Assembly (NCBI GenBank): GCA_018417955.1
Contig: JACTVC010000023.1
Span: forward strand, 552,762-616,761
Origin: Laccaria trichodermophora
Taxonomy: Eukaryota > Basidiomycota > Agaricomycetes > Agaricales > Hydnangiaceae
Reading direction: 5' to 3'
Length of the DNA stretch: 64,000 nt
Below, in pieces: positions 55,301 to 64,000 of this stretch. The notes under the pieces are model-generated. The model searched no databases. It saw nothing but the letters and a program-made list of their open reading frames with translations, and was not told the origin of the DNA. A program made the position numbers and the translations under genes. Each line of letters starts with the position of its first letter. The first letter of the stretch is position 1.

Positions 55301-56670
55301 ACTGCTCTGGAAGGTCAGGATAGTCAGAAGGAGTGGATTCAATGACCTTCTGGTGGTGGGATATGGCGCAATCAATATCTGCAAGGTCCCCAGTGCGTCT
55401 GAAGCGAGCTGTATATGAAATTCCAAGGTTGTTTAACAGGGTTGGAAGGTCACCAGGAGAAATGGATTCCATTGCTTTTCGGTGGTGGGATATGGCAGAA
55501 CCAATATCCTCAAGGTCCCCAGTGCATTTAAAGCGGCAGGTATATGAATTTCCAAGATTGGTTAACCACCCTGGAAGGTCAGTGTGGCCAGCAGGAGTGG
55601 CTTCAACTGCTTTCTGTTGGTGGGATATTGCACAATTAATATCCTCGAGCTCCCCAGTGCACTCAAAGCGACACAAGTAAGCAGATCCTAGGTCGTCGAA
55701 CAAATTCGGAAGGTTGGCATAGCTGGAAGGCATGAGTTTTACCCCATCTTCAAGGCACAAGATTGACACCTCAACATCTTCCATTTCTCCAAGACACTTG
55801 AAGCGCCTTATATGCGACAATCCGAGGTTGTATAGTCGTTCTGTCTTATCTTCATGTCCATCTGGTGTGAGGTGCACTGCATCTTCAAATTCCGAGATTG
55901 ACTTCTCGAGGTCTTCTATGTCTCCAAGACGCTTGAACCGATTCAAGAAAAATATTCCATGGTTGTTAAAATCCCCTGCCTCTTTTTTCTATCAGAAAAT
56001 GTCATACTGTAACTCTGGTGGTTGGAAGATTCTTTACCTTCATCAGATGCTGTTCATTGTTTTCCCCTGTTGAATGGTTTTCTGTCTCAGCACTGATGTT
56101 GTCATCATCCTCGTTGCCTGCCCCTGGCCACTTGAAGCCCGTTCTGATGTAAGGTAGTACTTCCTCAACCTTTTGTAAGCGTGGCCAATCCTGAGTATCC
56201 ATTTGTTTCTTGTGAACAATGATTATAAGACGTTTCTCTGTCAAGAACCTTCCCACTTTCTGTAGTAGACATTTAAGTGAGCCATGATATAAAGGAACCT
56301 GACAAGATGCAATGCAGCCAATGCTCACTTTTGGATTCACGTCTCCATAAAAATCCAGCTCAAGTGCATATTCACGCTCTTCATATTCTCTGGAACATGC
56401 TTCAATATCCAAGGTCACGATCTTGCATGGGATAGCGAAGAACTTACTCCCTTGCATATGCGCTAAAAGAAATACTCGTTTCCGTAACAATGGATTTCAA
56501 AGTGGATTCCGCAATATCTGGAGCGTTAATTGAGAGACAAATATAGTTCTGTACTGGTATGAGAATTACGAATTGATGATTGAACTGAACAGAAGAACCT
56601 TCGAAACTTCAGTCAGAGAACTCTGTTGCTCCCATAAGACTTGTGGGATGGCTGGCGTTTTGATAGTGGG
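52380..56670 (-). CDS. p23/CS - TPR - CHAT fusion protein (C terminus displaced by foldback)
   Basis: The N-terminal part is a p23/Sba1-like CS domain: IPQVLWEQQSS (about 56635), NYICLSINAPDIAESTLKSI, EYALELDFYGDVNPK, IIIVHKKQMDTQDWPRL, then an acidic tail. Introns split it at usual p23 positions. The exon ending HLMK joins by a GTAAAG...AAAAG intron to AGDFNNHGIFFLNRFKRLGD, in frame, so the TPR part belongs to the same gene. About 15 TPR-like repeats of 45 residues follow (NLGNSYxxRFxxTGDLEDIxxAISHHQKAVES). After a helical linker and an intron (about 53050-53130) comes a CHAT peptidase: WVHFACHG (His) and FFSACQTSKGD (Cys) are the expected dyad, followed by LSEEVVHLAAGMLAAGYRGVVGTMW. The frame runs to LREDGDW at the foldback edge; the present frame stops inside the element after LPLLSYN. 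The first exon's ATG is not resolved. Confidence 0.85.
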
Positions 56671-56738
56671 TGACTCGGAGGCTGCACCTTGATCTGACTG
56701 TCATCTTCATTATTAAAAGGCTACACTTTGAGCCCAAT

Positions 56739-57387
56739 TCATGAGGGAAATACCGATTTCAAGGGCTCTCCATTTTTAGTCCCCGCAGAAGAACCCAGGT
56801 TGATAACGTGAGTTGAGCCGTCTTCATCCCACTCATCGCCTTCCCAAGTCCATTGACTAAAGTCAGTCTTGACATATGGTAGTGGCACAGTCTTGGACAA
56901 TTGCGGCCAATCCTGAGCACTGATATCTTTCTTGAAGATAACAATGGTAACAGATTGCGGTGTCCTCTGTTTTTCCAACACCTATGAAGGTATGTGGTTA
57001 GAAATAGGCCCCGCAGGTGGTGAGGGATAACAAACTTTTACTTCTGGTACTACGTTGGCGTAGAAATCCAGTTCAAAGGCATATTCGCATTGTTCGTCTC
57101 CTCTGGGGAGAGACCTCGGTTAGACCATGATGAAAAAAGAAATGTGGCATTGGATGACCCACTCCTTCGCGTTGGCTTTCCAAGAAAGGGTTGTGTCTGT
57201 GACGGTGTATTTCAGAGTAGAGTGGATAATTCCTTCGAGGTTGACTGTTAGGTAAACGATGTTCTAAGACGGCCTGTCATTTTCACGTTTTCCAGTTGAG
57301 CATGAAACCAATAGGACGAACCTTCTGCTTGGTGGTTGCAGAGCTTCGCTGACCCCACAAAACCGATGGAGTCCTGACGGTGGTCAT
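56739..57387 (-). CDS. p23/Sba1-like CS-domain protein
   Basis: Four exons (57322-57387, 57163-57263, 57036-57102, 56739-56981) splice in frame into 158 residues. It opens MTTVRTPSVLWGQRSS, the p23 start, then NIVYLTVNLEGIIHSTLKYT, CEYAFELDFYANVVPEVK, SVTIVIFKKDISAQDWPQL and LPYVKTDFSQWTWEGDEWDEDG; the W-P-x-L and D-F-S-x-W segments are p23 hallmarks. p23 proteins are Hsp90 co-chaperones holding the ATP-bound clamp. The protein lacks the usual Gly/Met-rich tail. It lies just upstream of, and is clearly paralogous to, the CS domain of the neighbouring fusion gene. It may be a p23 variant rather than the main cellular Sba1. Confidence 0.82.
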
Positions 57388-58379
57388 TGGCGGCAATTGT
57401 AGTACGGAAGACGAGACTCGCAGAAATCAAGATAGCGAAGTGTTCAAAACGTTGAAATAATTGACGGGATTTGACGATGGTACGTTTGGCAGGAAAAATC
57501 ATGTACTTATGTACTTACGAAAACTTGAATCAATACCAAACACCGGGAATGGCGATGACCCACAGCCTTCCAATATTCCAACAAAAACAGATCTAGCCTA
57601 AATAGACTCGATCTAACCAACACGTTTTTCCCTTCGTATAACTGGAACGGGTTCATCTGACCGATCGACAGTTGTATTTGGGGGTGCATGCTAATTGTAG
57701 AACAGAGGACAGCTGTATGTGGCGGTGATCACTGAAGAGTGTCATTCAATATTTTCCGTACTAACCGCACCTTGCTTCTTGTTCAACACAACCCGCGTTG
57801 AAACGTTGACGCCCAATACCTGTGCTGCCCATCACCTGAACACCCATCTACTGCACGTGGCGGTGTCGACAGGTTCATCATCAGTGATACTTATCGATCA
57901 CCATACACAGACGGTCACCGGTCTATCGAACGTGCACTGCAATTCTCGCCCTGCCAGCACCTGATCTCACTTGACCAGCGCCCGCCTGTACCACCACCCA
58001 CTCTTGAGCTCGAGAAGACCGGTATCCACACAGGCAAGATGGAAACCGCCAGGGGCGAGAGACTATTCTCATTCGCCACTCTCCACCCGATAACAGTGAA
58101 CACTGCACTTTTCACTAGTAGCCTTCCTTTACAACTCCTCGCATAGCCCCGCGCACGAATACTCCGAACACAATCGGACACTCTGTCAAACTCGGGTGTT
58201 CGACGTACTACAGGCAGCTGCGCGTACGCGTGGTATGTTCGAGTGCGAGTGCGAGTGCGAGCGGGCGTCAGTGGATAGCTCAAACGTAACAAGGAATGGG
58301 AGTCGGCTGCGGGATGCGTAAAAAAGCATGCAAACATTAGGGAGTGTACGAGGGATCGCGATTTCTTTACTTGATTTGC
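57388..58379. other. Intergenic, no supported gene
   Basis: Only short frames. A small GTGCGA trinucleotide-pair repeat lies at about 58240-58262. From 58380 the sequence becomes the segmental repeat R2. Confidence 0.45.
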
Positions 58380-60400
58380 CCTTCAATTTCGTTATTTCAC
58401 TTGTGCTCTTCGTTTTTCCCTTCCCCCTCTCTTTTGCGCCCTCCTTCTGACTTCGACAACCTCAACTCACCCACTTTTACAGCAGTCTGTCCTTTCTCTC
58501 AGTCGTACTTTCGAAATCTTTGCCAGGCCAGGCGAACGTCACCTTTGGAACACTCTTGCATCGTCGTTAGGATGTCTTGAAAACAAACCAAAGCATCCGA
58601 GATCTGCAAAGATGTTCGGCTCGTTGAACCCAGTTCCTTTTACGCGGAAAGTCCCTCGAAGAGTGGCTGGAGATCAGCTCACTGGAAGGTAGATGGAGTT
58701 TCCGGTGAGTATACACCTCCTTCTCATGTTACTCTTGTTGCTAACGAATCGACCGACGACTAGCTCTTGCTCTTTGTCTCGTGAGGACCTATCGACTGCT
58801 CTGAAAGCCCCACCAAGTAGGCTTTCGTAGTCTTGGAGAATACCTTCTGCTTCTCCTCTGCTGTGGCGGTCTTCTTCCGTTTCCACGCATATGTTGGCGG
58901 GTGTCAATCCCAGCGTTGTCATGGAATCATGTTGGAACAGCTTATCCTAAACTGCTATATGCAATCGTCTCCGCCTCACCCACCACCTCCATCCACTTCG
59001 ACACGCCTCGAAATCTCCGGCCATGACTCTCAACGTCCCGACCCTCTGTGTCCACTCTCCATCATCGCCTTTTGCTGCTTCCTTTGGATGAAGAAGCGTC
59101 AACGACATTAGAAACCCATTGCCGTCATCTTCCAAATTTCCATCCACGCCTCACCTTTGCCTTGTCGGATGAAACCTGCAGCATTGTACTTCATCCATAT
59201 ACCCCCAATTCAATAGGACCGCCGTCTAGAGACTCCTTACCTTTGGAGCTCTCTCTGGCATGAGGATTCAGCCTTTAGATTTGTTCCTCCCCCCACTTGG
59301 ATTCATTGTTATTGAAGGGTGGGACGGCCACTGGGACCTGCTTTTCTGCGTGCTTCATCACAACTCCCAGGGATTGCCGTCGATACACCGGAGCCATCTC
59401 TTCACATTCAGTTCTGGCGGTGGGCCTTCCTTGGCTTTCGAGTTGAGTTGAGAGTTGCTGGAGGACGGGATCAGCCACTTTGTTCGCTATATCTCAGCCT
59501 CATCAGTTAGATTGGTCCTAGATCATGAGCGACCGGTCTAACATCGTCGAATATGCATGTCGTCCATCTCCAACTTCAATGTGCAGGGTTCCGACTTCTC
59601 CGGACAGGGTGGCGTCCTGTCAGACGTCGCATTGTGTTCGAGTTATACGTCTCACGAAATCAGCCTGTGTTCTCCACCGTCTGCGAAGGCTCACGGAGCC
59701 CAGATTTCTCGACGCGAAATGTGCAGCATCTCCAGAGAACCGGCTGGAGATCAGCTCACTCGAGCATAGGTGGAGTTTCAGGTGAATTTACGCGTGTTTC
59801 TCATGTTGATTGTGGTAACGAATCGACCAACAGCTGGCTTTTGAACTAATGTTTCGAGACCGAAGAGTACCCATCGCATTCTCCTGCAAGCCTCACCAAG
59901 TCGCCTGTCGCACCATCGGGTATCGGTCCTTTTCTAGCATGGTTGTGGGCCTCCCGCTTGTGTTTAGGAGTCGAGAAGCTGGTCGATACAACTTACGAAG
60001 TTTCTTGACCCAGTGTTTTCCATGGCACTAACTACTTCAACCGACTGAAATTCCCAACTTCCTCTAACGTCGCCTGAACGTCACTTTAACCCCCCTTCTC
60101 GTCATCTACCCAGATCTCGCTCCGTCTCTTTGACTTCTCCTCCATCGCCACTTCCTTTCACTTGCTGATAGTCACTAGGGCTTGGACGGAGAGCCCACAC
60201 CACCTGCTTCTCTTATCGGATCGACGGATTTTCAGCATCATTTTCGATCCCCGCTGCAATGGAAGGATATGCGGTATGCTCTAAGTACTGTTTCGGCGAT
60301 GGCATAGAAGTTGGCTTGGGAGACAAGTATCTCGGACTGTAAAAGTAGAGTTGGAGTTGGAGGTAATAGGACGGTATGTAGTTACAATATGCAAACCTGT
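58380..60400. repeat. Segmental repeat block, copy R2
   Basis: 58380-59262 matches 45290-46170 and 62470-63340. 59262-60380 matches 63345-64000, with anchors GAGGATTCAGCCTTTAGAT, CCCCCCACTTGGATTCAT, GTCAGACGTCGCATTGTGTT, GAAATGTGCAGCATCTCC and TGTTTCGGCGATGGCATA. The exon-like text KMFGSLNPVPFTR followed by a GTGAGTAT donor recurs here and in R1, but no intact frame remains. Confidence 0.75.
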
Positions 60401-60969
60401 TGAAATGCGAAGAGACGTTCGCGAGATGTTTGTTTGAATTTGATCAACAACTTGACCATTGCCCATGACGTTGACCTCGCATTGTAATAAGACCGACAGC
60501 ATCCTTGCTCGATCCTTCTATTCGGAGAACAATGACGAACTTTTGCTCGTTTGCCGCCTCTTTTGTTTTGTAGACTGGTGATCCGCGGGCGAGCCCTGCT
60601 TCCTCTGGGCTGGAGAACTTAGAGGTGTGTTTGCTTTCTTGCTTCAAGCTTACCTTCAGATTCTGATGCTCCGCATGCAGATATGCCGCTACTCAGTGGT
60701 AGTCAGTCTATCCGCCGACTTCCAGCTGATATCCCAAGTCCTGAAGCTGAGCGCTGAAGCTTCATCGGCTCGTATAGCATCGTTGGGGAACTGGCTGGAA
60801 TGTAGGGTAAATCAAGGACGCGAGGTTCAAGCTCCAGTAAGTTGGCGTCTCCTTATGCTGGTCATGGCTTCTCATGAATCCCTACAGCTGATTCTGCTTT
60901 CAAACGCTACTATACGCTCCGCAATCCAGTCCTAATTTCTGTGATTCGGAACTCCCCAACAACCTGAAA
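60401..60969. other. Intergenic, no supported gene
   Basis: Nothing recognisable; short frames on both strands only. Confidence 0.4.
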
Positions 60970-61305
60970 TCCATGTTCCATCTCCCCACTCGCATTCCTT
61001 AGGATGTGGCCTCTTCTCGCGCATACACTTGATAGTCGACCGTGTGCTGGACAGCGAAAAGACGACAGCTAGAAACTCAGACAATCCCAAAGTCGCCGCT
61101 ACCGGATTCGTTCGCCCAACAGCTTTCAATAATCCCACCAACAACGTCACTTACCGTCACGATACCTCATGGCAACCCTATCTCCCGGGAGCAGCAATTA
61201 CGAACGACTGTAAGGCGCCATGGGCCGAGTAGAGTTGATAGGAAGAAGAGGTTCATTTGGAACAAGTTCCCTTTGGGCCCTGAGCTCCTCGTTGGGGTGA
61301 TGTGA
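60970..61305 (+). pseudogene. Duplicated 5' end of GDA1, broken
   Basis: It aligns with 30780-31115, the upstream region and first exon of the intact GDA1 gene: shared blocks TGCTGGACAGCGA, AATCCCAAAG, ACCGGATTCG, CACGATACCTCATGGCAA and TCCCGGAGCAGCAA (with changes). The copy has shifted frames, a GGGAGCAGCAATTACGAACG stretch that stops early (GACTGTAA, about 61208-61212) and ends at GAGCTCCTCGTTGGGGTGATG, before the membrane anchor is complete. The nucleotidase domain is absent. Confidence 0.85.
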
Positions 61306-63344
61306 AAACACATCCAACGCGTCGCGCGGAGCGGTATCGTCATCGGCTTCACATTGGCTTCACACCCTCAAGACCTCACAATACGATGATTTGAACAAAT
61401 TTAGTGCTCCGCCTGTCTTTCGGAGTTTGCCTGCTGAACGTGGGGTGGATAACTCTAAGGTGCGTTTGTTACCTCTGTCACCAGTTTCCCCTCTTGATGT
61501 TAGTTTCCTGAAGCCCTGCACCGTGCTACTACGTGGCGGTTCAGCTGGTCCTTCAGCTTCAAACTTTGCCGCACTGTCGTGCAGTTTCACCTCACGGACA
61601 CGCGGCTCCCTGAAGCTACGAAACCCAAGAGCAGCCGCCATCTTACACCCGCAATACTGAGCTCCAACTACTTGGGCTTCTTTATTCCTTGTACCCTTAT
61701 AAAACCGAAGTAGAATGTTCAACGCTACCTCACGTTCTCTCGGCTCGTGTTCGCCATTTATGCCCTGGCGTTGCTGCAGCTTTGGATAATTACCGAGGGG
61801 AAGCTTTGGCCATTCGCCTCGGACGACATGCCACAGATTCGCGACGGCCAATCATCCTTGTACACCGCCCCTGTTGTGCAAAAAGAGGACTTACCACTAT
61901 CCTATGTCGAACACTCACCACCACCATCCACTTGTGAGGCTACGCTCGTCGACCACAGCAGCGACAGACCCATCGGCGCCCTAACTACCCAGGTTCGTCG
62001 ACCTTCTTTTAGTGCCAATCACCGCAGCTTTTGACGACCTCTCACAAGGCGCCCAACCCCCCGTCATCATCGACCGAAACGGCAGACAGCTCACATGTTA
62101 CTCGATCAGGCGACTTACACCACTTCCGCCAGTCGAATTACTTTCTAGGCTCTACACCCGTGGGCGTGGACGAGCTCGCATTACGGAAACGGAAAGATGC
62201 ACAATGGCCAACGTGAAGCGTGTTTGACATACTTCTCCACCTTCCACCGTCATAGTCCAGCACGTGGCGAACCAAGTTGTCCTTCGACCTAACTTTGGCT
62301 GTGGATACTAAAGCTCAAGATCGACTATATGCGCCTTCAGACTCTGCGCAGGAGGATGTCCTTCCCGTCTTTGATCTCCATCTATTGTCTCCGTTTTGGT
62401 GCACTCCATGCCGTTCCTTTCGCTTTCGTCTCCGGCCACCTCCACTTTCGTTCACTGATAGTTTCCCTTAATTTGCCCTCCAATATCGTCACCTTACTTG
62501 TCCTGCTCGTTTTCTCTTTCACGCCCTTTTGACATCGACAAGCTTACTCACCCACTTTCCCTAGCAGTCCACCCTTTCACTCGCTTGTACTTTCGAAGTC
62601 TTTGCAAGACAGGTGAACGACACCCTGGGGATCCTCTCGCATTGTACTTTCGAGAGTCATATGTGCCCTGATTTCGACCCAGATCATCCGCGATCTGTGA
62701 AGATCTCCTCACTGAGCCCGGTTTCTTTTACGCGCAATGTTCAACGTCTCTGGGAGAGTGGCTGAAGATCAGCTTATTGGAAGGTACATGGAGTTTTCAG
62801 TGAGTATGCACCTTCTTCTCATGCTAGTCTTGTGGTTAACGAATCGACCGACAGCTAGCCCTTGTACTATGTCTCGAGAGGACAGCTCTGCAAGCCCCAC
62901 CAAGTAGGCTTTCGTAGTCTTGGTTATCCTCTGCTGTCGTCGTCTGCTGCCGTTTCCACGCATACTTTGGGGGGTGTCAATCCCAGCGTTGTCATGGAAG
63001 CATGTTGGAATAGCTTATCTTAAGCTGTTACATGCAATCATCTCCGCCTCACCCACCACCTCCACTTCACCACGCCTCGAAATCCCCGTCCATGACTCTC
63101 AATGTCCCAACCCTCTGTCCACTCCTCTCCATCATCACCTTTCACCGCTACAAGGACCCAAAGGACGAGTTGCTTTCTGCCTCTGATTGAAGAAGCGTCA
63201 ACGACAATAGAAACCCATCGTCGTCACCTTCCATATTGCCATCCACGCCTCGTTTTTCCTTCGTCGAATGAAACCTGCAGCATCGTTCTTAATCCTCACG
63301 GACCGCCATCTTGAGACTCCTCTGCTTCGGAGTTCTCTCTCGCG
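61306..63344. repeat. Segmental repeat block, copy R3
   Basis: Copy of R1 in the same orientation with the same order of anchors. It starts immediately after the GDA1 fragment. It is degenerate: frames that are joined in R1 are shifted here. It keeps a hydrophobic stretch RLVFAIYALALLQLWIITEG (about 61740-61800) that R1 has lost. Confidence 0.75.
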
Positions 63345-64000
63345 TGAGGATTCAGCCTTTAGATTCGTTCCTCCCCCCACTTGGATTCATCGTTATTGAG
63401 GGGTGGGACGGACACTGGGACCCGCTTTTCTGCTGTAGAATCAATGTCGTGCTCTGAAGCCGTCTCTTCTCATTCAGACCTGGTGGTAGGACTTCGTTGG
63501 CATCGGAGTTGGGTTGAGAGTTGTTGAAGGACGGGATCAGACATTTTGTTCGCTATATCTCAGCCTCATCAATTCGATTGGTCCTAGATGATGAACGACC
63601 GGTTCAGTTTCGTCGAACATGCAGTCGTCCTGGGTGCACATGCGCAGGGGTCCGACTTGTCCAGACAGGGTGGCGTCCCGTCAGACGTCGCATTGTGTTG
63701 GAGTCATACGTCTCACGAAATCAGCCTGGGTTCTCCACCGTCTGCGAAGGCTCACGGAGCCCAGATTCCTCTAAGCGAAATGTGCAGCATCTCCGGAGAA
63801 CTGGCTGGAGAACAACTCACTCGAGCATTGGTGGAGTTTCCGGTAAATTTACGCGTTTCAGGCTTTCTCATCATCTACCCAGATTCCTCTCCATTGCAAG
63901 CCATACTGTTTCGGCGATGGCATAAAAGTTGGCTAGGGAGACAAATACCTCGGACTGTAAAAGTAGGAGTTGGAGTTGGAGGTAATAGGATGGTAGTTAT
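63345..64000. repeat. Segmental repeat block, copy R4, cut by the window end
   Basis: Copy of 59262-60380, offset by about 4083 bp at its start and about 3620 bp at its end, so R4 has lost roughly 460 bp relative to R2. It shows the array continues past the window. Confidence 0.75.

Overview
The window is a stretch of a nuclear genome from a filamentous basidiomycete, most likely an Agaricomycete. Evidence: genes carry many short (about 50-60 bp) GT-AG introns; there is a KDZ-type transposase, a NACHT-WD40 NLR-like gene, a TPR-CHAT gene, an RTA1-family membrane protein, a GDA1/CD39 nucleotidase, a SHO1-type osmosensor and a GCN4-like bZIP factor. Spacing is not operonic and genes lie on both strands. 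Exon-intron models below were worked out by eye.

Layout. 1-10.4 kb is transposon territory: a 1.6 kb inverted-repeat element (2067-3651), a decayed KDZ transposase (3617-6838) with ATGAAA-rich repeats behind it, and a 314 bp hairpin-ended MITE holding a tRNA-like stretch. 10.4-13.3 kb is an unrecognised minus-strand gene candidate containing a Pack-MULE-like insertion (11175-12801) that carries a cytochrome P450 fragment and a histone H4 fragment. 14.5-32.8 kb is the gene-rich core: SHO1, a duplicated-module SH3-like protein, GCN4-like bZIP, RTA1-like protein, two paralogous secreted proline-rich peptide precursors, and GDA1.

33.4-42.3 kb is one NACHT-WD40 gene (minus strand) broken by a 3.4 kb hAT-like giant foldback with 8-bp target duplications. 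That foldback holds a hAT-type MITE, which in turn holds a mariner-type MITE: three insertion levels, each dated by its target duplication. 47.2-56.7 kb is one gene (minus strand) with the unusual order p23/CS - TPR array - CHAT protease, whose last codons are cut off by a second giant foldback of 5.0 kb (47354-52379). A stand-alone p23-like paralogue lies directly upstream (56739-57387).

43.8-46.2 kb and 58.4-64.0 kb are copies of one degenerate segmental repeat. Between two copies sits a duplicated, broken 5' end of the GDA1 gene (60.97-61.31 kb).

Main points of interest: the paired secreted peptide precursors with exon-encoded proline-rich modules and dibasic sites built across introns; the p23-TPR-CHAT fusion; and the two giant hairpin elements each interrupting a STAND/CHAT-type, immunity-like gene.
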